Shown here piece after piece: positions 34,779 to 43,620 of a stretch of DNA of 64,000 bases; the stretch's first letter is position 1; every line of letters starts with the position of its first letter. This stretch comes from Saccharibacillus nicotianae (GTDB lineage Bacteria; Bacillota; Bacilli; Paenibacillales; Paenibacillaceae), in the NCBI RefSeq assembly GCF_042681745.1, contig NZ_JBHUGF010000010.1, positions 2,108,001 to 2,172,000 on the forward strand, in the 5' to 3' direction. The translations under genes and the position numbers were made by a program. The notes beneath the pieces are model-generated. The model made no database searches, had not been told where the DNA came from, and saw nothing but the letters and a program-made list of their open reading frames with translations.

Positions 34779-35303
34779 TTAACGAATGATTTGAGATGTA
34801 ATGGATCGTTGTTGTTGTTGTTGCTGGCATTTGGTTGCTGCACTCTGCACTGCCCGCATGATACCGCCATATCCTGTACAACGACATAGATTACCACATA
34901 ATCCTTCTTTGATCTCATGATCTTCAGGATGAGGGTTCTGATCCAGTAATGCTTTGGTGGAAATAATCATACCCGGTGTACAATATCCACACTGAAATCC
35001 GCCTTCTTCCAAAAATGCTTCTTGAATTGGATGCAATTGATCTTTACTTTCTCCATGCAATCCTTCGATCGTTGTAATTTCTTTACCTGCACATTGATAT
35101 GCCATCGTCAGACAGGAATTTACCGGCTCTCCATCGATCATTACCATACAAGCACCACAGCGACCAATTTCACAAGAGACTTTGGTTCCTGTTAGATTCA
35201 AGTCTCCACGAATCACATCGAGCAGACGGCGTGAAGGATCGATATCCAATTCACGATGTTCTCCATTTACAGTAGCTTGCCATGTTGTATCTGTTGTTTT
35301 CAT
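34779..35303 (-). CDS. pucE: Xanthine dehydrogenase, 2Fe-2S subunit
   Basis: The iron-sulfur subunit passes electrons from the Mo site to FAD. The 174-residue protein has the plant-ferredoxin-type cluster motif CEIGRCGACMVMIDGEPVNSC (about 45-65) and the second, four-helix cluster CGYCTPGM ... CGNLCRCTGY. ATG 35301-35303 overlaps the pucD stop by ATGA. The C-terminus carries a short poly-Gln run encoded by CAA repeats (34799-34818), unusual for the family. It is last in pucC-D-E. Confidence 0.94.
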   Translation of the reverse strand: MKTTDTTWQATVNGEHRELDIDPSRRLLDVIRGDLNLTGTKVSCEIGRCGACMVMIDGEPVNSCLTMAYQCAGKEITTIEGLHGESKDQLHPIQEAFLEEGGFQCGYCTPGMIISTKALLDQNPHPEDHEIKEGLCGNLCRCTGYGGIMRAVQSAATKCQQQQQQRSITSQIIR

Positions 35304-37675
35304 CGTGGACTCACCCTTTCTGCTTGCCATGTCTCTATCGGTTGAATCAGTAACTCCCGCGCAACCGGTAAATGAGGAACCCATACCCCAACAGCATCAC
35401 GAATCGCAGCAGTGATAGCTGGCGCCAGAGCAACCGAACCAATCTCTCCTATCCCACGCGGCCCGAAAGTATCGCCTTCTGGCAAATCTTCGATCGCTTC
35501 GACTTCAAGCGAAGTATGCATATCTTTGATCGTAGGAATAAGATACGTATCCATATTTTTGGTCAAATAATGCCCTTCATCCATCACTGCATCTTCAGTT
35601 AGCGTAAATCCTAATGCCATTACACTACCGCCTTCAATCTGCCCCAAAAATCCCATTGGATTAATGACAGGCCCTGCGGCAACTGTATGATAATTATCCA
35701 ACAATTTCACATGCCCTGTTAATGTATTCACTTCTACTTCTGCGGCAACAGCGGCATACGTATATAAATAATGTCCACCCACTACAGCATCCGGTGTAGT
35801 AGGATAAGCAAATTCAGTATCAAAAATCAATTCGTTTTGCTTGCCAGCTTCACTCATATATTGCGCAATTTCAAGGTATGTGATTACAGGTTCAGATTCA
35901 TTTACAACGGTAAGATTGTCGTTTAATAACCAGATACCTGTTTTTCCTGTAGTTAACTGCTCGGAAGGTACACCAGTGATCTCAGTGGCTATTCCTAAAA
36001 TGCTTTGAAGAAAAGGAGTCTTGAGACGTTGTAATGCCATCCATGCCATTGTGGTTGAGCGTGAAGCTGTACTTGATCCGCTATGAGGAACACGATCTGT
36101 ATCTCCGATAACGATACTCAGATCATCAGGCTCACATTGGAACAGATCGATTAACATAATTTCTAATGTTGCAATTAATCCTTGCCCGAATTCTTCATAG
36201 CTAAAAAAAACTTCAATCTTACCTTGTTCATTCAGCGCAAGTCGTCCACCTGCTGGATCATCTATACCATAACCCAGACCTGCACCATGCATAGCCAGTG
36301 CTGCTCCTATACCACGCTTGATCCAGGGTGGATGGGGTACAGAGTTCTGTTCACTCATTCCACTCATGATTTCAATAGAATGATGTTGTTCGTGATCTTG
36401 AGGAGTCTGTAGTCTACGTTGCCATAGCTTGGATTGAGCGAGTGCTTCCATCACCTGTTCAAGACCATTGGTTTGTAAAATACGTTGTTCTAACGGCCCT
36501 GGATCATGTTGCTGACGTCGATTCAACAGTCTAAATTCCCACGGGTCCATCTGAATCATTTCAGCCAAGCGATCCATTTGCCCTTCCATCGCAAATATCG
36601 CTTGATTCCCACCAAATCCGCGAAACTCACCGGATAATCCATTATTGGTATACACCGATACACCTTCTACATCGACATGCTCTATACGATAAGGTCCCAT
36701 TGAATGTTCTGTTGCAAAATTAAGTACAGGTGCTCCCAGTGTGGCATAAGCTCCTGTATCTGCTACAATACGCACATAATGAGCGACTAAATGACCGTAT
36801 TCATCAATTCCTGTTTTCATTTCAATTTTCATTGGATGACGCTTGAGTCCAGCACGAACCGATTCTTGTCTTGAATTATGCATTTTGATCGGACGACCAC
36901 TTTTTAGTGCTAATAGCGATCCGTACGGTTGGACATTTAATTCATCTTTCCCACCAAATGAACCGCCAATTGGACTGGATATGACACGAATCCGTTCTTC
37001 TTCCCATCCCAGAATACGAGCAATTTGCATTCGATCTTTATATCCATGCTGTGTAGGGGCATATACTGTTAGACGACCGTCTTTTTCAGGAACGAACAAT
37101 CCGCCTTCTGTCTCCATATAAGCATGCATCTGTCTCGGTGTACGATACACTTGATGAACCACATGAGCACAGTTGGCAAGAGCAGTATCGGTACTTCCAC
37201 GCTTGACTTGAGTCCGGTGTAATACATTGCCTTGTGGATGAAGTCTTGGCGCGGATTCTTCTAATGCTCTAGTCGTGTCTGTAATTGTCTCTAGCACTTC
37301 ATACTCTACCTTTATAAGAGAAAGAGCATGTTCCGCAATTTCTAATGAAGTTGATGCTACAGCGGCTATTGCATCTCCAATATAGCGCACTGTATCTTCA
37401 CATAGTGCTGGCTGATCAGGTGTTGCTATACCAAAGCGATTCAGCCCGGGTACATCATGATGAGTAATAACAGCCATAACACCTTCATACGCTTCTGCGG
37501 CAGACACATCTATTGACAGAATACGTGCATGAGGATGAATACTGCGTAATACGCGTCCATACAACATTCCTTCAGCAGTCATATCGGTCAAATATTGCAA
37601 TTCTCCGGTTACTTTTTCTTTGCCGTCTCGCCGTTTACGCCAGCGCTCTCCACTGCTTTCTCGATTCAGTAACAT
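35300..37675 (-). CDS. pucD: Xanthine dehydrogenase, molybdopterin subunit
   Basis: The catalytic subunit hydroxylates hypoxanthine and xanthine to urate. The 791-residue protein has the Mo-cofactor motifs GGSFGGKDE (about 241), GEFRGFGGNQA (about 355), GSSTASRSTT and the active-site Glu in GPRGIGEIGSVALAPA near 748. It starts at ATG 37673-37675 behind GGAGATG, 6 nt after the pucC stop. Substrate assignment rests on context with pucA, pucB and the ureide genes; other purine or nicotinate hydroxylases share the fold. Confidence 0.93.
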   Translation of the reverse strand: MLLNRESSGERWRKRRDGKEKVTGELQYLTDMTAEGMLYGRVLRSIHPHARILSIDVSAAEAYEGVMAVITHHDVPGLNRFGIATPDQPALCEDTVRYIGDAIAAVASTSLEIAEHALSLIKVEYEVLETITDTTRALEESAPRLHPQGNVLHRTQVKRGSTDTALANCAHVVHQVYRTPRQMHAYMETEGGLFVPEKDGRLTVYAPTQHGYKDRMQIARILGWEEERIRVISSPIGGSFGGKDELNVQPYGSLLALKSGRPIKMHNSRQESVRAGLKRHPMKIEMKTGIDEYGHLVAHYVRIVADTGAYATLGAPVLNFATEHSMGPYRIEHVDVEGVSVYTNNGLSGEFRGFGGNQAIFAMEGQMDRLAEMIQMDPWEFRLLNRRQQHDPGPLEQRILQTNGLEQVMEALAQSKLWQRRLQTPQDHEQHHSIEIMSGMSEQNSVPHPPWIKRGIGAALAMHGAGLGYGIDDPAGGRLALNEQGKIEVFFSYEEFGQGLIATLEIMLIDLFQCEPDDLSIVIGDTDRVPHSGSSTASRSTTMAWMALQRLKTPFLQSILGIATEITGVPSEQLTTGKTGIWLLNDNLTVVNESEPVITYLEIAQYMSEAGKQNELIFDTEFAYPTTPDAVVGGHYLYTYAAVAAEVEVNTLTGHVKLLDNYHTVAAGPVINPMGFLGQIEGGSVMALGFTLTEDAVMDEGHYLTKNMDTYLIPTIKDMHTSLEVEAIEDLPEGDTFGPRGIGEIGSVALAPAITAAIRDAVGVWVPHLPVARELLIQPIETWQAERVSPR

Positions 37676-37681
37676 ACTCTG

Positions 37682-38638
37682 TCATCTCCTTTCGATCTGC
37701 GCATGTATCGTTTCCCATAATCCTGCTGCTAACAGATTTCCTGCTGTCTGCTTACGATACTGCTCACTGGCAAAAGGATCACTGTATGTTACAAATTCTT
37801 CACTGGCGAGCATAGCTAAAGAAGTAATCATTTCAGCATGATATCTATGGCCTTCTAATAATTGCTCACATGTCAATAATCGCATCGCAATACCAGAGCC
37901 ACCACCTGCGGCTATTCGTACTTGTGAGAAGTATCCTAATGGATCTATCTTTGCTCGAAATGCTACTGTGACAAGCGATGGTGTAAAAGCTTCTCTACGA
38001 CCAATTTTGCGAAAAAAAGTGATTTCTTGCTGATGATCGACAGATTGCTCTGTCGCTTCTGTAGTTAAAGAAGAAGTCTGCTTCTCCAAACGTATTGCTA
38101 ACAACACAGCAGTACTACTTTTTCGACCACTTTTCACCGTCTCTAACCAATCGACAAGATCCTGTTCGATCGTGGTTACTTCACTTCCGATATCTACCCA
38201 GCGAAGTGAAGCATTGTGTACGAGTAGAGCAGGAATAGCATCCCCTACTGCCGAAGAGATATTTCCACCAATCGTAGCTTGATTGCGAATAGAAGGGGCG
38301 GCAATATGACGGCATGATTCGTATAATGTCGCTCCATGATGAGCGATAGTAGCATCTGTTCCACATTCACGCAGTCGTGTTAATGCACCGATCTCTATAT
38401 GTTGATCGCTTTCGCCTATTCCGCATAGATCAGCAATCGTGTCGAGTCGAATAAAGTGTTCATGTCTATTTACGATGCCACTTTCCCACTGTGTACGTAG
38501 TAATGTTCCTCCTGCTACGAATACAGCATTGTCTCCATATTGACGTTTGATCATCATGGCTTCTTCTGCATTTGCGGGTTCCCAGACTTTACGTGGAAAA
38601 AGCTCCGGGCCCCTGTTCGTCTCTATATTCATCTCCAT
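37682..38638 (-). CDS. pucC: Xanthine dehydrogenase, FAD subunit
   Basis: The FAD subunit passes electrons to NAD or oxygen. The 318-residue protein has the VAGGTLLRTQ loop (about 41-50), SIRNQATIGGNISSAVGDAIPAL (spanning about 114-137) and the CO-dehydrogenase flavoprotein C-terminal domain. GGAGGTG precedes ATG 38636-38638. It is the first gene of the pucC-D-E unit, preceded by a 318-bp AT-rich regulatory region. Confidence 0.94.
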   Translation of the reverse strand: MEMNIETNRGPELFPRKVWEPANAEEAMMIKRQYGDNAVFVAGGTLLRTQWESGIVNRHEHFIRLDTIADLCGIGESDQHIEIGALTRLRECGTDATIAHHGATLYESCRHIAAPSIRNQATIGGNISSAVGDAIPALLVHNASLRWVDIGSEVTTIEQDLVDWLETVKSGRKSSTAVLLAIRLEKQTSSLTTEATEQSVDHQQEITFFRKIGRREAFTPSLVTVAFRAKIDPLGYFSQVRIAAGGGSGIAMRLLTCEQLLEGHRYHAEMITSLAMLASEEFVTYSDPFASEQYRKQTAGNLLAAGLWETIHAQIERR

Positions 38639-38670
38639 GATGTCACCTCCATTTGCTCGTTTCGCACTTT

Positions 38671-38698
38671 AGATGATGAAATATGCCCTTCATCATCT
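38671..38698 (-). promoter_or_regulatory. Leader hairpin of pucC-D-E
   Basis: A perfect 10-bp inverted repeat (AGATGATGAA 38671-38680 with TTCATCATCT 38689-38698) lies between the inferred transcription start and the pucC ribosome site. No U run follows, so it is not a terminator. Confidence 0.4.
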
Positions 38699-38711
38699 AC
38701 TAATTGAACAA

Positions 38712-38740
38712 ATCTTAATAAAATCATGAATTTATGTCAA
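38712..38740 (-). promoter_or_regulatory. pucC-D-E promoter
   Basis: A consensus -35 TTGACA (38735-38740), 17-bp spacer and -10 TAAGAT (38712-38717) on the minus strand, about 75 bp before pucC. Confidence 0.65.
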
Positions 38741-38828
38741 TTATTCTTACTTATATTTGTAGTAAATATAAATTAAAAGCTTTATTTTGTGCTTTATGCA
38801 CTTTTTAAATCACTAAAATAAATTATTA

Positions 38829-38845
38829 TGTAATATATTCTAACA
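38829..38845. promoter_or_regulatory. GlnR/TnrA-type box upstream of pucC
   Basis: TGTAATATATTCTAACA fits TGTNA-N7-TNACA exactly. It lies about 130 bp upstream of the inferred start site. The region 38746-38828 is otherwise AT-rich with no feature recognised. Confidence 0.5.
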
Positions 38846-38956
38846 TATAAAAGATAAAAATTAGTAAATAATTATTTTTATTCACAATAGATTACATCAA
38901 GTATATTTACTTTATAACTGAATAATATGTAATTATTTATCTTTGATGCTAGGTAA

Positions 38957-39613
38957 TTAGGTAGAAGAATGTAGATAATACTGGATTTGAGCTAAAGCTT
39001 CAGGAGTATCAGCGTCCCAGAAAAAATGAGCCGGATATTTGACAATATTGCTATAGAAATCAGGATTCATGACTACTTTGCGAGCTCCTTGATCACCTTG
39101 CAATTGCTCTAAATGTGTCCACATATGGGCGGGGAAAATAATAGGAGGTTTGATTCCTTCCTGATCGGCGGAAGCAATATAATCGATATCAGGCTGATGC
39201 AGATAGATCGTTATTAGTTCAGTTAACATCGTTGAGGTAATTAAAGGCTGATCGCCAAGCAAAATAAGTACGGCATCCGCTTGAGATAACCGTACTTGCT
39301 TCATGCCACAACGAATCGAATAGGACATTCCTAAATGAGCTTGTTCGCATACGACCGATAGCATTTTAGCAGGATATCGGTCTGTCCATTGTTGAATTTC
39401 TTGTTGCCATTCAGGCGAAGAATAAGGAGCAGTCACTGTTACTACCTGCTGAATCTGCTCCGTTGTCAAAACAGTAGACAGTACTTTACCACCGATAGTC
39501 ATTATAGGCTCGGATCGATGAGTATCTTGTGCTGAATACAAAGGTAAGCTCAATTTGTCTTTACCCATACGACTACTTTTACCCGCTGTAAGCACTAATG
39601 CGGTGATGTTCAT
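38957..39613 (-). CDS. pucB: MobA-like nucleotidyltransferase for Mo cofactor maturation
   Basis: A 218-residue NTP transferase related to MocA/MobA, which attaches a nucleotide to molybdopterin for xanthine dehydrogenase. N-terminal LVLTAGKSSRMGKDKLSLP (about 5-23) is the nucleotide-binding loop; LLGDQPLI near 120 is the metal-binding motif. ATG 39611-39613 follows AAAGGATG; an upstream in-frame start is unsupported. It overlaps pucA by 35 nt and ends the long puc operon. Confidence 0.9.
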   Translation of the reverse strand: MNITALVLTAGKSSRMGKDKLSLPLYSAQDTHRSEPIMTIGGKVLSTVLTTEQIQQVVTVTAPYSSPEWQQEIQQWTDRYPAKMLSVVCEQAHLGMSYSIRCGMKQVRLSQADAVLILLGDQPLITSTMLTELITIYLHQPDIDYIASADQEGIKPPIIFPAHMWTHLEQLQGDQGARKVVMNPDFYSNIVKYPAHFFWDADTPEALAQIQYYLHSST

Positions 39614-40610
39614 GTGTAACATCCTTTCTCGGTACAAGTACACGTCCACGTTTGACAGCGATCAGTTCTGCGATAATACTTATCGCTATTTCATCCGGCC
39701 CATCTGCTCCAATCGATAAGCCTACCGGAGAATGCAACGAAGGATACACTGGTAATTGATCCATTAACCGACGGGTTCTTTCTTTGGAACCCATAATGCC
39801 TAGATAAGCACAATGCTGATCTACCATCAATTCAACCCACTCTCGTTCACGCGGGAAATTATGACTCATTAAGATTATATAATCTTGTCCACTCGGTTGG
39901 ATCTGTTCATACAAAGACTGCGGAAAGCCCACGATACATGTAGCTCCTTTGAACCGTTCCTCTGTACACAAACCAGCACGCCAATCCCCTACAACTACAT
40001 CAAATCCAGATAACTGCGCCAGCGAACTAACAAGCATACTATCATCACCAGCACCAATTAGAATTAGACGTGGCTTAGGGCGATAAGTACGTACAAAAGT
40101 ATACTGTTCCCGTTCTCCATAAGATATAGATTCAGTGCCTGAATTGGCATCGTGAGCTAGCATTAACGGTTGGTCTGATAATTGATAATCTATCTGCTGT
40201 CCATTTTTTTGAAATGAACGAGTAAGCACTACATTATCACCTTGATCCAAACGATCATTTAATTCACAAATCACATTCAAAAAGGAATCTCGGATGGGTT
40301 CTAACAAAATATTTAACAATCCACCACAGCCGATATTTTCGCCCCATGATAGATCATCGGCTGGTCGCATATCATATTCAACCATACACACTTGTGAACT
40401 GTTCCAGACATCATCTACACGAGCCACAAGATCACTTTCTAGACACCCCGGACTTATACTGCCGAATTGTTGACCATCAGCAGTCAGAATCATGGAGACT
40501 CCTTCTTTGCGGTAGGCATGTCCTTCTACATGGACAACAGTAGCAAGAACTGTACGTATTTGCTGTTGATGTTGAGATAAAGCGATTTTGCACAGGTCTT
40601 TCATATCCAT
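39579..40610 (-). CDS. pucA: XdhC family molybdenum cofactor insertion protein
   Basis: A 343-residue XdhC/CoxI-type chaperone that binds and delivers sulfurated Mo cofactor to xanthine dehydrogenase. The N-terminal XdhC domain has VEGHAYRKEGVSMIL and SISPGCLESDL (about 53-63) and NIGCGGLLNILLEP (about 92-105); the C-terminal Rossmann domain has LILIGAGDDSM near 180 and YLGIMGSKERTRRL near 268. AGGAG precedes ATG 40608-40610; the ATG two codons later is also possible. Confidence 0.92.
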   Translation of the reverse strand: MDMKDLCKIALSQHQQQIRTVLATVVHVEGHAYRKEGVSMILTADGQQFGSISPGCLESDLVARVDDVWNSSQVCMVEYDMRPADDLSWGENIGCGGLLNILLEPIRDSFLNVICELNDRLDQGDNVVLTRSFQKNGQQIDYQLSDQPLMLAHDANSGTESISYGEREQYTFVRTYRPKPRLILIGAGDDSMLVSSLAQLSGFDVVVGDWRAGLCTEERFKGATCIVGFPQSLYEQIQPSGQDYIILMSHNFPREREWVELMVDQHCAYLGIMGSKERTRRLMDQLPVYPSLHSPVGLSIGADGPDEIAISIIAELIAVKRGRVLVPRKDVTHEHHRISAYSG

Positions 40611-40678
40611 GAGTCTCCAGCTCCTTTATTTTTGAATGTGAATAATGCAAATACTTTTAAGTAGGAAATAAATTGATA

Positions 40679-42001
40679 TTACATACGTGTCATTAAACGT
40701 TTGATCGAACGATCAGATTCACGTAATACAATACTGCGATCGATGGTTTTGACGCGGCGATTTTCCAGTACAACACTGCCATCAATAATAACCGTATCCA
40801 CATTACTGCGTGTTGCCGAATACACCACTCTAGAATATACGTCTACATCATATGAAGGGAAAGTATGATAATCTTCCAGATCAAGCAAGACCACGTCTGC
40901 TTTTTTACCTACTTCTAGACTGCCAATTTCTTTAGCCATGCCTAGCACTTCTGCTCCGCCCATCGTCGCCATACGCAATACTGTTCTAGCATCCATAACA
41001 GTTGGTCCATGAGGGACTTTCTGAATCAATGCCGCCAAGCGCATTTCTTGAAACATATCCAAATTATTGTTACAAGGGGCTCCATCTGCTCCAAGACCAA
41101 CATGAATATGACGATTCATCAAATCTGGAATTTCAGCGATACCGGAAGAAAGCTTGAGATTAGAACCGGGGCAATGGGTTACTTTTACTCCGCGTTTATA
41201 CAGAATCTGCTTTTCTTCTTCACTGAGCCATACGCAGTGTGCCAGAATTAAGCGTGGATTAGCCAGACCAATATGATCCAGATATACGATATTGCGCATT
41301 CCTCGTTCTTGTTCTACCAGTGAAATTTCTCCCCGATTTTCAGAAGCATGTGTATGCACTTTGACATGGTATTGAGCTGAAAGATCACGAACCTCGGTCA
41401 GTAAACGTTCTGTACAAGAAACAACAAATCGCGGACAAAATGCATACTGAATACGTCCACCGCCGAAACCATTCCATTTCTCAAGTAAATCTACACTTTT
41501 TTGAAGAGATTCATCGGTATTTTCTTGTAAAGGTTCAGGTACATCTGTTCCATGATCCATCATGACTTTACCGGAAATAACCCGTAGTCCACTTTGCGCC
41601 ATCGCTTGAAAAGCAGAATCGGTATGGTGCACAGTCTCCATATCACAGATCGTTGTCGTTCCACTGGAAATGAGTTCGCCAATCCCGAGCAAAGCAGAAT
41701 AAAAAATAGATTCTTCATCATGCGCCGCTTCCAGTGGCCAGATACGCTTACGTAACCAATCCATCAATTCCATATCGTCTGCTCGACCACGAAATAAGGT
41801 CTGACACAAATGAATATGCGTCTGAATAAATCCAGGCAATAACGTTTTGCCTCGTCCATCTATTTCTTGATCTGCATGATCATCCAAGTGTGGAGCCATT
41901 TTGACAATTTTATTATGTTCGATCAATAAATCACCAATAAATACTTCTTCACGATCGTTCATTGTCACCATCTGTGCTTGTCTAATCATGATGCTTCCCA
42001 T
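40679..42001 (-). CDS. Amidohydrolase, probable purine (guanine-like) deaminase
   Basis: A 440-residue metal-dependent deaminase of the TRZ/ATZ family, which includes 8-oxoguanine, guanine and 5'-deoxyadenosine deaminases. Metal ligands appear in QTHIHLCQTLFRGRADDM (about 59-76), VHTHASENRGE (about 215-225), LAHCVWLSEEE (about 249) and LGADGAPCNNNLDM (about 302-315). In this operon it most plausibly deaminates guanine to xanthine or a related purine, feeding xanthine dehydrogenase. The start region is a tandem duplication, so ATG 41999-42001 or the in-frame ATG 41987-41989 may be used. Confidence 0.85.
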   Translation of the reverse strand: MGSIMIRQAQMVTMNDREEVFIGDLLIEHNKIVKMAPHLDDHADQEIDGRGKTLLPGFIQTHIHLCQTLFRGRADDMELMDWLRKRIWPLEAAHDEESIFYSALLGIGELISSGTTTICDMETVHHTDSAFQAMAQSGLRVISGKVMMDHGTDVPEPLQENTDESLQKSVDLLEKWNGFGGGRIQYAFCPRFVVSCTERLLTEVRDLSAQYHVKVHTHASENRGEISLVEQERGMRNIVYLDHIGLANPRLILAHCVWLSEEEKQILYKRGVKVTHCPGSNLKLSSGIAEIPDLMNRHIHVGLGADGAPCNNNLDMFQEMRLAALIQKVPHGPTVMDARTVLRMATMGGAEVLGMAKEIGSLEVGKKADVVLLDLEDYHTFPSYDVDVYSRVVYSATRSNVDTVIIDGSVVLENRRVKTIDRSIVLRESDRSIKRLMTRM

Positions 42002-42010
42002 GATGCTTCC
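41987..42010 (-). repeat. Tandem duplication of ribosome site and start codon
   Basis: The 12-bp unit GGAAGCATCATG (minus strand) occurs twice in direct tandem, giving two GGAAG sites each 4 nt from an in-frame ATG at the start of the deaminase gene. Confidence 0.85.
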
Positions 42011-42030
42011 CCCTCTGTCTCTATCCCGCT

Positions 42031-43620
42031 CTATATGCCGATCGCAATTCCATCACTGCGAGGATCAGCCGCGCCGCTAAATACACCCTGTTCATTAATC
42101 ATAATCCCTTGCGCTTCACCCATTACCGCATCATAATCACGAATAGGTTCTACAATATGCCCGTAAGCTTCTAAGCGCGAATAAATATCTTCATATGAAC
42201 GGCTTTCGATTTTTAACGTATCGCTTTGGTCGCCCCAAGTTCGTCCATATAACCATCGTGGCAATCCTATCGCTTGCTGGATATTTAATTGATAATCGAT
42301 AACTCCGGTCAAAATAGATAATTGCGTCTGAGGTTGTCCTTCTCCGCCTTGTGTACCTAACAACAGATAAGGTTTACCATTTTTCGTTACCATTCCTGGC
42401 ATCAATGTATGGAAAGTGCGTTTACGTGGTTCCAATACATTCGGTGCACGATCATCCAGTGAAAAGAATGATCCTCGATTTTGTAAAATCACACCACTAT
42501 CGCCCGGCACATACGCAGATCCAAAATCGAAATATAGACTTTGAATAAACGAAACAGTGTTGCCTTCATTATCCGTTACAGCCGCATATGCAGTATCCTG
42601 ACCCATTGCAGGTGAAAGATGCGGAGACGCTTGTGGATGATATTGCATGTCATACCATAATTTTTGTGCGTACTCTTTAGATAACAATTTCGCTAAAGGA
42701 ATATCACGAAAAGCAGGATCAGTTAAATAACGATCTCGATCTTGAAAAGCTTTTTTAACCGTTTCTACTACCAGATGATAAAATTCAGGCGAAAAGCGGG
42801 CAATCGACGACAAATCTACATTTTCCAAAATATTCAGCATCATCAATAGCGAGAATCCCTGTGTATTTGGTGGCATTTGATAGACGACATGCCCTCGATA
42901 AGTAGTAGACACCGGTTCTACCCATTCACCTTGATGTGCTGCTAGATCTTCCTTCGTTAATACACTGCCATCTCGTTCTGTAGCTTCTCCAATCATCTGT
43001 CCGATAGATCCACTATAAAAGCATGCACTCCCTTGCTTGCCAATCAACCGTAGCGTCTGAGCAAGCTTGGTCTGAATAACGATATCGCCTTCTACCAGTG
43101 GAATACCATTAGGGCAGAATACCGATTGAAGATGCGTATCTTGCTGAATCCATTCCAGATCACGCATAATCCAGCGCGCTAGACTCGGTGAAGCTGGAAA
43201 CCCTTCTTCTGCATATCGCACCGCAGGAGCTATAATTTCAGCCCACGACAACCGTCCATACTTTTTCCAGACCGCTTCCCAGGCATCTACCATACCAGGT
43301 ACAGTCACTGCCGCTAAAGGACCACGACTTGGAATCGTTGTATATCCTTGCTTGGTATACCATTCAGGTGTTGCTTTGGAAGCAGAACGTCCACTTCCAT
43401 TATAGCCTTCAATTTTGCCTGTATGACCATCGTGAATCAGAAAAAAAGCATCTCCACCAGGGCCTGTCATATGTGGATACACGACACCCAGTACAGCACT
43501 TACCGCAACCGCAGCATCGAATGCATTACCACCGGACTGCAAAATAAAAGCACCCGTCTGACTTGCCAAATAATGCGGTGCTGCAACCATTCCTCTACGC
43601 GATTGGGGCATAATGTTCAC
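42031..43620 (-). CDS. Gamma-glutamyltransferase family Ntn-hydrolase
   Basis: A 529-residue member of the GGT family. The autocatalytic Thr is in GQDTAYAAVTDNEGN (T343), and GSAYVPGDSGVILQNRG follows near 368. GGTs mature by cleavage before this Thr into two chains. No signal peptide is present, unlike classical secreted GGT, so it resembles YwrD-like cytoplasmic members. Start is GTG 43618-43620, with GAGGTG 8 nt upstream, overlapping the pucG stop by 4 nt. Co-translation with purine genes implies a role on a ureide or glutamyl/amide intermediate; the substrate is unknown. Confidence 0.88.
   Translation of the reverse strand: MNIMPQSRRGMVAAPHYLASQTGAFILQSGGNAFDAAVAVSAVLGVVYPHMTGPGGDAFFLIHDGHTGKIEGYNGSGRSASKATPEWYTKQGYTTIPSRGPLAAVTVPGMVDAWEAVWKKYGRLSWAEIIAPAVRYAEEGFPASPSLARWIMRDLEWIQQDTHLQSVFCPNGIPLVEGDIVIQTKLAQTLRLIGKQGSACFYSGSIGQMIGEATERDGSVLTKEDLAAHQGEWVEPVSTTYRGHVVYQMPPNTQGFSLLMMLNILENVDLSSIARFSPEFYHLVVETVKKAFQDRDRYLTDPAFRDIPLAKLLSKEYAQKLWYDMQYHPQASPHLSPAMGQDTAYAAVTDNEGNTVSFIQSLYFDFGSAYVPGDSGVILQNRGSFFSLDDRAPNVLEPRKRTFHTLMPGMVTKNGKPYLLLGTQGGEGQPQTQLSILTGVIDYQLNIQQAIGLPRWLYGRTWGDQSDTLKIESRSYEDIYSRLEAYGHIVEPIRDYDAVMGEAQGIMINEQGVFSGAADPRSDGIAIGI

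Noticed and set aside
38765..38805. GTGC-TTTAT-GCAC followed by TTTTT on the plus strand
   Set aside because: Four-bp stem and no plus-strand gene upstream.
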